From: a virus | Direction: 5' to 3' (one strand) | Length of the DNA: 64,000 nucleotides | IMG/VR virus record: IMGVR_UViG_3300048921_000363 | Location: 1-64,000 of that record | In this document: one piece after another, positions 1 through 8,795 of the stretch | Layout: each line of letters opens with the position of its first letter | How positions within the stretch are numbered: the first letter of the stretch is position 1 | Notes under the pieces: model-generated | Told to the model about the DNA's origin: nothing | The model's database searches: none | The model's input: only the letters and a program-made list of their open reading frames with translations | Translations under genes and position numbers: made by a program

Positions 1-41
1 GGTTTCTGGTGGGTTGGGTGTTGGTTTGAACATGGATGAAA

Positions 42-253
42 CTCCTAACACTTTGAGTGAAGGCTTCACCCTTTCGCTACCAAACGAAGGGTGGCGGCCA
101 TGAACAGGTTGGTAGACCGGGTGTTAGGAGCCGGCGCGCCCGAAGACGCCCTGTACATGACCACCATAGACCCCGATCGAAAGCACGACCGGAGACAATG
201 ACGCTGTACATCTAACACGCGGGCTACCAAACCCGATCACTGGTTTTCAGTGA
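42..253 (+). ncRNA. Candidate structured RNA or repeat element
   Basis: No ORF explains this stretch, but it is rich in perfect inverted repeats. A 10-bp pair (42-51 with 121-130) encloses a 7-bp hairpin (67-73 with 87-93) whose loop holds CTACCAAA. TTGGTAG at 109-115 can pair with that loop, giving a pseudoknot or alternative fold. A second hairpin (220-223 with 232-235) presents the same CTACCAAA loop. It is followed by a 6-bp hairpin (237-242 with 248-253). From memory, similar sequences recur near small DUF3077/DUF6124-type genes in Pseudomonas; this is not checked. A C4-type antisense RNA is an alternative. Strand is a guess. Confidence 0.4.
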
Positions 254-660
254 CCCGAGAACGATAAAAGCCACGGACTAGACGCACAAGCCGGCGAATT
301 CTGTCTTAGGTGTAGGGGGTGGCGCAAGGATGTGTAGGCCTCGAGCATCGTTGGCAAATCGGGTTTAAACACGACGAATTTTGTTGTTTATCCGCTCTGT
401 AATCAAATGGATTAGGGGGGCACCGGCCGGTGAATACTAAAAAAACAAATAAATATATCTGCCCCCTATTGTCCCTATTGCCCAAAAGGAATTTAAAGGA
501 AATCATCGCATACTACTGCGACAATAAAACCGAGCAAAGAAAATGGTTACCGCCGGAGATCAAAGCAATCTGCGGCGGTTGCGGTCGTTGTATGCATCAG
601 AGACGACTGTGAAACGAGCAGTAGATCGTGAGTAAAAAAAGAAACTCCATGCAATAAAAA
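254..660. other. Gene-poor stretch, no convincing gene
   Basis: No feature stands out. Short ORFs on both strands lack a ribosome binding site and any recognisable family. The second half is AT-rich like the adjoining defence-type genes. Confidence 0.5.
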
Positions 661-1503
661 CTAGCGAATCAAGCTAAGCATTTCTGAAGCTCTATCAGCG
701 ATCAACACTAAAATACGTTCCATTGCCACCGTACTCTGAAGCTCTTTAACCCCCTTAAACTCTTTTACTGACCAAGCCAGAACCTCAACAAAATCATGCC
801 CTCTAATATAGCTTCTTGGATCACCATTCAAACATGCAAACCATTTATCGAAATACTCGACAAAGGTCTCACTCTCTCTTGCCCTATTATTACTTTCCAA
901 TAAACGCCTAATAAATACGAGATGATCGAATTTTACTTTGCCAGCTGCTACCGACAATTGCTTCATCGGATCCAGCCACTCCACCGACCACTCTAACTCC
1001 TTATCAGCTAGCCTAAGGGCATACATAGCCTTGAGCACTTCAACAACAGAAGACACATACAAGTCAAAATCAACAATTTTTGCTTTTGACGCCTTTATTA
1101 AGATGTGCCTAAGAATATCGTGAGTAAAAAAATACAGCTCTATAGATACGTGATCTGTCCAGACCAGCCGAGGAACGTTATCAAGCTCAGACAACCAGTG
1201 ATCAAGGTCTCTGTCTACAACACAACGATAAGAGAGGTCCCCTTCAAGAGATGATAACTTTTTCGCGAGCGCTATAACTCGCTGCTTGTTCCCCGTCGTC
1301 AGATCATACTCCGCAAGCACTTCCCTGGACACGTCAATCGAATCGATATCATATATCACCTCATCACAACTACCTTCAGCCTCCAAGCATACAGAGAACA
1401 ACTCCTTATCAAAGAGACCTTCCACATAAACATCCTGAAGCCCCGGTTCATTTTCATACCGAGCCAACAGCTCATCAATACTGCGGCGTGGAATATTAGC
1501 CAT
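661..1503 (-). CDS. DUF4435 (TOPRIM-like) protein, AriB-like partner of ATPase
   Basis: This 280-residue protein has the features of the DUF4435 family: an early VEGxxDxxxF stretch (residues about 27-36, YVEGLFDKELF) and an acidic VDRDLD motif near residue 95. Both are typical of TOPRIM/OLD-type folds that bind metal. It overlaps the end of the upstream AAA ATPase gene by 8 bp, so the two are translationally coupled. An ATPase followed by a DUF4435 protein is the layout of the PARIS anti-phage system (AriA-AriB), where AriB is the toxic effector released when AriA senses a phage anti-restriction protein. The pairing here is inferred from order and motifs. Other ATPase-DUF4435 systems exist, so PARIS proper is not proven. 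Confidence 0.7.
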   Translation of the reverse strand: MANIPRRSIDELLARYENEPGLQDVYVEGLFDKELFSVCLEAEGSCDEVIYDIDSIDVSREVLAEYDLTTGNKQRVIALAKKLSSLEGDLSYRCVVDRDLDHWLSELDNVPRLVWTDHVSIELYFFTHDILRHILIKASKAKIVDFDLYVSSVVEVLKAMYALRLADKELEWSVEWLDPMKQLSVAAGKVKFDHLVFIRRLLESNNRARESETFVEYFDKWFACLNGDPRSYIRGHDFVEVLAWSVKEFKGVKELQSTVAMERILVLIADRASEMLSLIR

Positions 1504-2935
1504 GACTATTTACCAATCTGACCACACGATCCCTGTGCTGAGACAACAACTCCATCGAGTGCGAAGCAAATACAAATTGGATGTTTGAACCAACGGTAAT
1601 ATCGAGCAACGACTTAACAAGCTTTCTTTGCCACTTTACGTTAAGCGAAATCTCCGGTTCATCAATCATAAATACGCAAGGGCGATCTCTCCCAGTTAAC
1701 ACATAACAAAAAAGCAACAAAAGTTGTTGTTCACCAGAAGATAGGTGCCCAGGATCAAGCGGTTGCCCACGTGTACTGGCGATGCTAAAACCTTGACTAA
1801 CCTTGTAGGATATTTCTTTATCCGACAAGAAGCCATTAACGATTTTTATAAACCTATCAAGTACATTATAAATAGGATTAACTGCATCAATGCGCCCAAT
1901 TAAACTATCTACATAAGGAGCAAGGAGACCTGCCGCTAACTCTCGCTTCGCCCTTGAGCGATCGCTAAGCGGTTTCTTCAATTCTGATATCGAAAGGGGA
2001 GAGGCTAGCTCATAAACTGCTAATTCCGCCGTTTTAGCCTCGATTTCAACCAGTAGTCGTAAAAGATCATCAGTATCAACGATCTTTTCTTCTGCGTCCT
2101 TATTCGCAGGAGAAACCAGGTGCTTTAAAACATTCACATAGACAGTATGTACATTTTCCGTACCTTGATTTGCACTATGCACCGCTTTTGCGGATATCCA
2201 TTTACCTGCTGAACTCAATGCTTGAGATAGGGCAATCTGCCTAGACCTAACGACTAGGTCATTAATCCTTTTAGGCTCTTCATATCTCATCACTTTGCGA
2301 ATTTCAACTTCATCACTAGGATCGGATACCAGATCGCAATCCAAGCGTCTATCTGCGTTAAGGATAAACATAGTCGGTGCGACTTTTTTAAGAACCTCTA
2401 AATAAGTCGCCTCCCCGACCTTTGTATCGCCCAATATAAACTGCTTAGACTTGCTGTTTGCACCTATCACATCTTTCGGGCGTGAAACCAAGTGAATTGT
2501 GCCGTCTTTGGCTCGCCTAAAATATTGCATATCATGGGAATAATACATCTCCGATTCACGAATCCGCCCCTTTGGAATAAAATCCCATTCTACTATTGTC
2601 TTTTTTTTCTGCTTGATACTCAGAATTAAGCTTCTTTCAACATCCTCCCCTAATTCTAAATCCTCAACCGGTGATCGCCTCGCCGAAAGAATAATCCCGC
2701 TACTTAGCCTAACTTCCAAGCTTTCAAATGGTGCATCGAACAATGCATTTCTGTGCCCTCTATTCTCAGCTGCTGACAACAAGTGAAAAGCTAAACGCAA
2801 AATGGTACTTTTCCCAACACCATTATCGCCATACAAGATCGCAGCATTGCTAAGCGCACCTTCTTCTGGCAGCCGGTAGGTATACATACCAAATAGCTTT
2901 TCAACTACTATCTCGGAAATCAAAGGCGTATTCAT
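1496..2935 (-). CDS. AAA/ABC-type ATPase, AriA-like
   Basis: A 479-residue SMC/OLD-like ATPase. The Walker A motif (YGDNGVGKST) lies near the N terminus. An ABC signature (LSSGEQQLLL) and Walker B (VFMIDEPEISL) lie in the last quarter, followed by a FASHS H-loop. I start at the ATG at 2935, which has GGAG 6 nt upstream, rather than at an in-frame codon 39 bp earlier. The architecture fits AAA_15/AAA_21 ATPases such as AriA, which forms an assembly that holds AriB. The gene is AT-rich compared with the prophage genes to the right. It follows the sce7725 gene after about 120 bp and may share its transcript. Confidence 0.75.
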   Translation of the reverse strand: MNTPLISEIVVEKLFGMYTYRLPEEGALSNAAILYGDNGVGKSTILRLAFHLLSAAENRGHRNALFDAPFESLEVRLSSGIILSARRSPVEDLELGEDVERSLILSIKQKKKTIVEWDFIPKGRIRESEMYYSHDMQYFRRAKDGTIHLVSRPKDVIGANSKSKQFILGDTKVGEATYLEVLKKVAPTMFILNADRRLDCDLVSDPSDEVEIRKVMRYEEPKRINDLVVRSRQIALSQALSSAGKWISAKAVHSANQGTENVHTVYVNVLKHLVSPANKDAEEKIVDTDDLLRLLVEIEAKTAELAVYELASPLSISELKKPLSDRSRAKRELAAGLLAPYVDSLIGRIDAVNPIYNVLDRFIKIVNGFLSDKEISYKVSQGFSIASTRGQPLDPGHLSSGEQQLLLLFCYVLTGRDRPCVFMIDEPEISLNVKWQRKLVKSLLDITVGSNIQFVFASHSMELLSQHRDRVVRLVNSHG

Positions 2936-3052
2936 ACATCTCCATGAAATTGCGAAAAAACGGGACAGATTCATTTATCGCAAATAATGATAAATAAATT
3001 TTCCCCACTTTCTATTTAGAAATGGCATACGAGTGCATGCACTCACAAAAAA

Positions 3053-3982
3053 TCACCAACCTGACAGGGTTTGAATATGATGTTTAATTGATATTTTCTT
3101 CACAACCCCAAGCCCTGGATAATGGCGCGTCCCATAGAGGGTAATGAAATCTTGCAACCCCGCTGTATTAACGAAATTCGTAGGATTAGCTGTGACATGA
3201 GCAATCAGCAAATCTAATGCTTCACGAAACTTACCACCAGGGTCACTCTGGCTGTCATTATCAGAGTACGACGAAAAATGGCGGACATACATTTGTTTCA
3301 TTCTAGAAGGATCCAGATAAGACAAATGCAAGGTAACGACAAATGCTGGACCACCACCTTCCGAAAAGCGCTCTCCAAGAATCGTATAGTCACCGAAACC
3401 GATAGCATTCGGACGCAATCTATATTGGACGTGACAGTTAGAATAAAATGACTCCGCGCCATAGTCTAAATTTCTTGCTTTCTTGTCGAAACCATCATGA
3501 AAAAGAACTACGGCAGGAAGACTCCCCCAAACCGAATGGTCAGTTTTATCCGGATTCAGTGCCACAACAGAGGCTCGCATTAAATCCAGAGTAAGAGCTG
3601 GAGTAATGATACCTTCAACGTAAGCGACGAAAGGGGTAGTCAAATTTCTTAATAACGCTATAGCCGATACGTCAGTTGAATCGCGCACTTTTACACATGG
3701 GACGAATGCGCCAGTGCCATTACCAACTGTTGCGAGGTGTGCGATTAGCGACGCTGTGATATTCGATCCCGATACGCTCGAAAACTCGCCTTGAGATGGA
3801 TTAATTACCACCCACGAAGTTATGCCTGCAGCTGTTAATTCAGAGATAGTTATCGCTAGAGGGCCGAGACTTAAATTAACCGGCTCCAAAATTGGACACA
3901 CAGCACCCACGGGTATATGCCCAACAAGTTCCTTCAGCGCGGCTAGTTCAAATTGTTTGCCCTTGAGAATTGGGTAGTACAT
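3053..3982 (-). CDS. sce7725 family protein (Beta-protein-like)
   Basis: This 309-residue protein opens with MYYPILKGKQFELAALKEL and has PILEPV near residue 30, the recognisable start of the sce7725 family. That family resembles the Beta protein of phage P4 (part of the gop-beta-cII module), a barrel-like protein of unknown biochemistry. The start ATG has AAGGAAG upstream. It overlaps the end of the sce7726 gene by 40 bp, and the two families are typically found as a pair. The exact activity is unknown. Company with a PARIS-like pair suggests phage defence; that is inference. Confidence 0.75.
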   Translation of the reverse strand: MYYPILKGKQFELAALKELVGHIPVGAVCPILEPVNLSLGPLAITISELTAAGITSWVVINPSQGEFSSVSGSNITASLIAHLATVGNGTGAFVPCVKVRDSTDVSAIALLRNLTTPFVAYVEGIITPALTLDLMRASVVALNPDKTDHSVWGSLPAVVLFHDGFDKKARNLDYGAESFYSNCHVQYRLRPNAIGFGDYTILGERFSEGGGPAFVVTLHLSYLDPSRMKQMYVRHFSSYSDNDSQSDPGGKFREALDLLIAHVTANPTNFVNTAGLQDFITLYGTRHYPGLGVVKKISIKHHIQTLSGW

Positions 3983-4875
3983 ACAGCTTCCTTACTCAGA
4001 ATGGAACTCATGTTTTCCACAAGACAGACTCGAGCCTTTCGAGTCAAACCAGACTCAACGCCGGCCACGAATAAAGAAGTGGGCAAGGACAATATAAAAT
4101 CCTTATCCAAAGCTCTCGTGCGCCTAATCACTTTTCTAAATTCCGTACGAACCCTCTCATTGGTCGCAGAAGCCAACAACCGTTCACACTCACGGAAAAT
4201 CTCAGTATTACTTACATCGGGCGCAACACCAAACAAAGACTCGACAAGGCTCACATATTCTTTACGTCGAAGGGAGCGCATCAAAACCCCAATATCAATC
4301 GGCCCATTTATAAGCTGCGCTGACCTCACCTCTCGAAAAGACCCTCTCTTATTCAGAAGTATCACTCCGACTGCCTCTGGAACGGCATGAAAGACCGCAT
4401 TTAGATATTTTTCAGAAACAACCACATTAACCTTATCAAAGATCTTCAGATACGAATCAACCTGAGATCTCAGCCGCCCTAGATTATCGTAGTCAGTTTT
4501 AATTTCGTAACATGTTGAAATACCATTAACGATCACACAGTCCGCTTTACTTGCACCAACTCGAAACTCAGTAAACATTGTGGAACTACTAACCGAGTGC
4601 CTACCAACGAGAATTTTTTTTGCGATAGCATTCTTATAGTAGTACTCATTACGATACTTCTTACACAATAAGCTGTAGCAAAAATCAAAAACACTGCCTA
4701 CGGTGAAAACATCATCAAAGCTGTCTTGATAGCACTTAGCCACTTGAGTGACAAGAGAAAAATCGCCTTCCGAAACCGAGTTAATGTGGTGACTAGAAAA
4801 AATTTTAGCTATCTCTTTGAAACCCAACATATTTTTAATCCGATTAACGATGTCATCGTTAGTAAAAAACTTCAA
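3943..4875 (-). CDS. sce7726 family protein, possible nuclease fold
   Basis: About 310 residues. The middle contains FRVGASKADCVIVNG then CYEIKTDYDNLGRLRSQVDSY, an arrangement (acidic residue, then ExK in a beta strand followed by a helix) typical of PD-(D/E)XK nuclease-like folds and of sce7726 proteins. It is the first gene of the four-gene minus-strand cassette and overlaps sce7725. The longest ORF uses a TTG start with no strong ribosome binding site. Its 5' end abuts a decayed integrase only 12 bp away, so the true start or promoter may have been altered. Function is unknown; nuclease activity is an inference from the motif. Confidence 0.7.
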   Translation of the reverse strand: MKFFTNDDIVNRIKNMLGFKEIAKIFSSHHINSVSEGDFSLVTQVAKCYQDSFDDVFTVGSVFDFCYSLLCKKYRNEYYYKNAIAKKILVGRHSVSSSTMFTEFRVGASKADCVIVNGISTCYEIKTDYDNLGRLRSQVDSYLKIFDKVNVVVSEKYLNAVFHAVPEAVGVILLNKRGSFREVRSAQLINGPIDIGVLMRSLRRKEYVSLVESLFGVAPDVSNTEIFRECERLLASATNERVRTEFRKVIRRTRALDKDFILSLPTSLFVAGVESGLTRKARVCLVENMSSILSKEAVCTTQFSRANNLN

Positions 4876-4886
4876 AACTTACCAGT

Positions 4887-5262
4887 CAGATGCTGACGAC
4901 CAGCGTACCCATCTCTGCGTCCACGAAGGTGCGTATAGCTTCACATTAAGTTCCAGTCGCTCCCCCAGAGGCTGCTACACGAGGAATATCCCACCCATTT
5001 CAAACGTCCGATCATCCCCGGCGTGCCGAAGCTCATGAAAATGAAGATCAACCATTCCTAAAATCTGCATGCTCGCGTAAGGGAAGATGAAATTGAGCGC
5101 GCATTGTAGGGAAAAATCACTCCAACATCTCGTGGGTGTTCCCAGCACAATAGACCACGCTTCGTTCGGCGAAAATGACAACAGGCGTCATTTCCGATTT
5201 TTTGTCCAGGATTCTTCGTATCTCTGACGAGCATAGCTTGGAGAAATGGGGCCTGAGTTACT
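4887..5262 (-). pseudogene. Decayed dusA-type tyrosine integrase (C-terminal remnant)
   Basis: Short stretches in different minus-strand frames match the C-terminal half of the intact integrase at 48079-49197, in order: LVRDTKNPGQKIGND (intact: LVRDMKNPGQKIGND), IFPYNARSIS, LTRAC, LHFHELRH, then FEM. Frameshifts, an in-frame stop and loss of the rest destroy the gene. The catalytic HxLRH block is still readable. It sits beside the dusA fragment at 5382, as the intact integrase does at the other junction. It is therefore probably the dead integrase of element A, leaving that element unable to excise by itself. Confidence 0.8.
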
Positions 5263-5381
5263 GGTAGCACCCTTTTAACAAGCTGCATTCCCGTCAGCAC
5301 ACCACTCATAGCCCCCAAGCCCCACCTCCCCATTCCTGATAAACTCCCCCACCTCCCAGCCACACCGATTCCGTACCCCCA

Positions 5382-5459
5382 ATGCCCCCAATCTCCGCCA
5401 CACCCGCCCCACTCTCCCGCCGTTTCTCCGTCGCGCCGATGATGGATTGGATGCAGTAG
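5382..5459 (+). pseudogene. dusA: Displaced dusA N-terminal fragment (junction of elements A and B)
   Basis: An ATG opens a 25-residue frame, MPPISATPAPL followed by SRRFSVAPMMDW, then a stop after two unrelated residues. SRRFSVAPMMDW is the conserved N terminus of DusA just before its flavin-binding barrel. Reading is broken exactly where dusA-targeting elements recombine. The same motif with a different upstream sequence occurs at 49300-49401. Each element appears to supply a new dusA 5' end, and the next insertion then displaced it. Confidence 0.85.
5436..5450 (+). repeat. Attachment-site core, left copy
   Basis: CCGATGATGGATTGG, identical to 49378-49392. It encodes the PMMDW residues of DusA and marks the A/B junction. 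The true crossover core may extend a few bases with mismatches on the left side. Confidence 0.8.
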
Positions 5460-5593
5460 CCCGCCTCCCCCCCAACTGATTGGCTGAAGTCTCAAATCAT
5501 CTGCGCGTTGTAGCAATTTTTAAGCATGCGGTATCTAAGTGCCTCTCTGCTGCGGCCGCATGAGCTAGGCTTCGCGAACACCTCATTTCCAGG

Positions 5594-5821
5594 ATGGATC
5601 GCATGCCAAATAACTCAGCTTCTAATATCGCCACTGCTGACGCCCTGACGTTGCTCCTGCACAACCAGCATGCACTGGCGGCGGCAATCGAGGAGGTTGC
5701 CGTTTGGCTTGCAGCCAGTGGCGCGGCAGTGGTTGCAGATAACGCTGTGATGGCTATGGAGACCTTAGACACAAATGCAAAAGCGATCACAGATGCGATT
5801 ATGCGGATACGGCAATCCTAA
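5594..5821 (+). CDS. Small conserved-type hypothetical protein
   Basis: A 75-residue Ala-rich, helical protein with no recognised domain. It starts near the left end of element B after about 130 bp without a gene. GGA-type ribosome binding sequence precedes either the first ATG or the one three codons later, so the start is uncertain by nine bases. Its position suggests a cargo gene rather than a phage structural gene. I do not recognise a function. Confidence 0.45.
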   Translation: MDRMPNNSASNIATADALTLLLHNQHALAAAIEEVAVWLAASGAAVVADNAVMAMETLDTNAKAITDAIMRIRQS

Positions 5822-6130
5822 TATCGCCTTTGCAGGCAGCAATCGGCCAAAATCGGCACTCCGTGAGCGGCAGCTTTCGGCCAATAGCAGCCGCTCCTGG
5901 CCAGAGACAGCAGCTTGAAGGAATCTGCGAATCTATGGTCGATTCAATGACTAATTCGAGGCAGAAATTGGTCAGGAGGCTACCTTCGACTCAGAATAGC
6001 GAATTATAATAAAAACGAGATATCTTTAAACCAGTACAAAGCTGGACGCAATATCCGTCGATGTACTCCACTGGTTCTCGTGATTATTTACAATCTGAAA
6101 ATTTGATACGGCAAGTATAACTCGATATTA
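5822..6130. other. Intergenic stretch, nothing recognised
   Basis: Two tail-to-tail genes flank this stretch. It contains a short repeat of a CGGCCAA-type word (about 5845-5885) and then becomes AT-rich. I see no clear terminator or gene. Confidence 0.4.
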
Positions 6131-7525
6131 TCACGACAATGGCGTCTTCGGCTCGTCACTATCCAATTCATCATCTGTAACATCTAGGCTCGGTGGTAAA
6201 TTTGTGTTCATTGGTTTGTTGGAGTTGTGTTGATTCAAATCTGACTGTGATGCAGAGCGACTTGAAGTGGGAGCGCGAAGGTCGTCAAATTGTTGCGCAT
6301 CTTTCTGCTTGACAGCTTCATCAGAAGTGGATTCGCGCTCAGGCACACTTCTTGAAAGTTTGTGCTGTAGAAATCTTTTGTGATACGAGGAATAACTATT
6401 GTTGTGTGTGTTAATCTTGGCTGTGGGAAAAGCACTATTAACGGAAGATTTTTGATTTGAGTTGACCTCATACGAACGCGCAGTTTTCCTGATCATTTGA
6501 AGAATCTTATCCCTCAGTTCGTCAGTATAGTCCGATGAAGGGCTATCTTGATCGTTATCATCCTCTTCTTCAATTGTATGCTCGCTTTTTTCGTACGCGT
6601 CGCTAATCGAACTATCTAAAATTTCGGCATTGAGAAATAGTTTGCCATCCCTAAGAAAGTCCGAAGTACTATACATGTGAAATAATTCGATATTAGACAT
6701 GCGACAAATTTCGCTTTTTAAACTTTCATGAGGACCAATTATCTTCTCGCCAGCGGAATCAATAATGCTCCACCAGTCTTTTTTTGCGTCATCGGTGATA
6801 AAGATTACACGTTTGACTTCCACTGATGCAGCTTTAGATAGTAGCTGTTTCCAGATAATTAGGTCACCGAATGCTCGCTCATATTTCAACTGGCCATGCG
6901 TGAACGTAGGAGCTTCCTTTTCGCTATCTCCTTTAGTTCTATCCTCAAAGCCTGGAGGAGTTTTTTCTGCGTAACGAACTTTACCTTCTTCGTAAAGATT
7001 GTCTAGCCATTCTTGGTTTTCTGGAGGCGAACCAATTCGGTCATGAGTGAGCTCATCCAAACTTTCCAAGATGTTATCGTTAGAGCGTACGTCCGCTTGT
7101 TTTATGTCCCAAGGCGAAATTTTATTTTTTGTAGTATCTATATGTAACTTGATATTGGCAGCAAGCTCTTGGAGGTGGTTATTTATTTCGGGGAATTTTT
7201 TTGAAAGCCCTAGCTTGTTTAGTTCGCTATTGATGGAGGTGTTGATTTTATCTAAGAATGCATTGATATCACGGAATACCTTTTTCTCATTCTTAATGAC
7301 TTTTAATCGGTTCCTATGATACTCAAGGCCTACATGGTGCGGAATCCAAATCTTTTCTTTTAGCTTGAGTGCTGTGTTAAAGAAATCTATTCGAGTTTGA
7401 TCTTCATAGCCGTAAAGGTTAAGAAAGACATTGGTGTCAAATACAAAGATAGTATTGGAGGACGACCAGGCGCTTTTGAGGGAGTCAGTACTGGGTACTA
7501 AAAAACTTTCGAATATTTTTTTCAA
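6131..7525 (-). CDS. PIN-domain protein (PIN_8-like)
   Basis: 464 residues. The N terminus has FVFDTNVFLNLYGYEDQTRIDFF and then WIPHHVGLEYHRNR, the signature of PIN_8-type ribonuclease domains: first acidic residue in FDTN, a second near the conserved E of LEYH. VIFITDDAKKDWW (about residue 250) supplies the later acidic residues. The last 150 residues are low-complexity, rich in Ser, Asp, Asn and Gln, and probably disordered. The start is TTG, with GGTGA 4 nt upstream. The gene follows a Cas2-like gene by 80 bp on the same strand. RNA cleavage as defence or toxin is inferred. Confidence 0.7.
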   Translation of the reverse strand: MKKIFESFLVPSTDSLKSAWSSSNTIFVFDTNVFLNLYGYEDQTRIDFFNTALKLKEKIWIPHHVGLEYHRNRLKVIKNEKKVFRDINAFLDKINTSINSELNKLGLSKKFPEINNHLQELAANIKLHIDTTKNKISPWDIKQADVRSNDNILESLDELTHDRIGSPPENQEWLDNLYEEGKVRYAEKTPPGFEDRTKGDSEKEAPTFTHGQLKYERAFGDLIIWKQLLSKAASVEVKRVIFITDDAKKDWWSIIDSAGEKIIGPHESLKSEICRMSNIELFHMYSTSDFLRDGKLFLNAEILDSSISDAYEKSEHTIEEEDDNDQDSPSSDYTDELRDKILQMIRKTARSYEVNSNQKSSVNSAFPTAKINTHNNSYSSYHKRFLQHKLSRSVPERESTSDEAVKQKDAQQFDDLRAPTSSRSASQSDLNQHNSNKPMNTNLPPSLDVTDDELDSDEPKTPLS

Positions 7526-7604
7526 CTAATCACCATGAATTTAGCACAATAAGTAGTGGTCTGAAAATCTTTAACGCCAATTATTTTTTTAATTTTTATG
7601 CGAA

Positions 7605-7874
7605 TCATGTAATGTGATTGTTGAGCCAAGTCCAAGCGTCATTAGGTAACCATCCTTGAAAGTCTCTATTGACGTTTAAAACTAAAAGGCGGTCATTTTG
7701 ATCAATGTGCTTTAAGAGTCGATTCGAAAGCTGTTGAGCATTTTCAAAGGTGGAAATTAGCCATATAGATTCAAGTTCGTGCCAGAATCCCGAAGAGTTC
7801 CTAAGCTCTCGATAAAGCTCGCTGTAGTTTTGCCCCGGATTATTCAGATCGTACGCTACGCAATAAACAGACAT
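7605..7874 (-). CDS. Cas2-like ferredoxin-fold small protein (SinR/VapD-like)
   Basis: About 89 residues beginning MSVYCVAYDLNNPGQNYSELY, followed by WHELESIWLI and DRLLVLNVNRDFQGWL. The beta1-alpha-beta layout, with an early Y-D-L and later a strand rich in L and V, resembles Cas2/VapD-type proteins often annotated as SinR family. The ATG at 7874 is preferred over the one 12 bp upstream because GGAGAG precedes it. It is probably the first gene of an operon with the PIN-domain protein. There are no CRISPR repeats or cas1 nearby, so a CRISPR role is unlikely. Confidence 0.6.
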   Translation of the reverse strand: MSVYCVAYDLNNPGQNYSELYRELRNSSGFWHELESIWLISTFENAQQLSNRLLKHIDQNDRLLVLNVNRDFQGWLPNDAWTWLNNHIT

Positions 7875-8795
7875 ATAACTCTCCATCTTGATTTTGCGAT
7901 TTAATTTAAAGTAAAAGGCAAATTTTTTGAATGCTACTAATTTGCTCGGCGATTGTCCACACTGAAGAGCAACAGATAAATCAACAGCGCATTGATGAGC
8001 CGCACGCGGCCAAGTATTTCACGCCAAAGTGGTGCGGAGTAATTCAAGTCGCGGTGCAGGCGTTTTCCTCTACGGATTAGCATGAAATTTTTTCCAATTC
8101 CCCTCACTGCGGAAGCGTCATTAGCCCATGCTTGCATGGGCTAACGAGCACCTATTCCCGTTTATTGCTAGGCGCGCATGTATTCGGCCTGCACAGTCGC
8201 CACGAGCTAATCAGCGTTGTAGACCCACAGCTGATGCTTGATCGAAGATTCGCCTCCATTAGCTGGTCATGGGAAGAAATCATTGCATAAGTGGTTGAGG
8301 CTGGGGGAGTGTACGAGGCAGAGAGAGGGCCATGCACCTCAATATGTTGACTGGGTTTGTAGCTCGTCACACCCCGATTGACTCGGTCCTACTTGCGTAG
8401 ACGATTTCGAAGGATCGGTTTTGGCTGAGTGAATCGCCCGCTACCAGCCAAAAACAGTCATCTGGATGTGGTGGAAAACCAGAGGGTTAAAAAGCCCGAG
8501 CGGACAAACCAGATTTCACTCACCTAGTCATGCATCCAGCGTGGATAAAACACCAGTATGAGAATTGGATGAAGGCATAGTAGCGTTACGCCTCTACGAA
8601 CCCGATCGGGTGAACGTGCAACGGAGCAGGAAAATGGACTTTACAGAACCTTTGAACACAATGTCATTGAAAGTTGGTCAGCTTCGCCGTCGGAAGTAAA
8701 TTTTGCGAGATCAACACCCACAACATTAAACATAGTGATTGCCTCACGCAAGGCATATGAACTAATACAATTTATCTGTCCGCAGGTGCTGAGAT
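7875..8795. other. Long gene-poor stretch between divergent cargo operons
   Basis: About 920 bp separate the Cas2-like gene from the NACHT gene. Short ORFs (for example 7937-8137 minus, 66 codons with a hydrophobic C-terminal part) have no recognised family. Parts read like gene fragments but I cannot name them. Promoters for both flanking operons must lie here. Confidence 0.4.

Noticed and set aside
1-260. tRNA or retron RNA at the window start
   Set aside because: No cloverleaf or conserved tRNA features, and no reverse transcriptase nearby; kept only as a generic structured element.
430-612. 60-codon + strand ORF with Cys cluster near its end
   Set aside because: GTG start without ribosome binding site, no family match, in a gene-poor stretch; could be chance.
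7605-7874. CRISPR-Cas locus suggested by the Cas2-like protein
   Set aside because: No repeat-spacer array, no cas1 and no other cas gene anywhere in the window.
7937-8137. 66-codon minus-strand ORF with hydrophobic C terminus
   Set aside because: No ribosome binding site or family; neighbouring sequence looks like degraded DNA.
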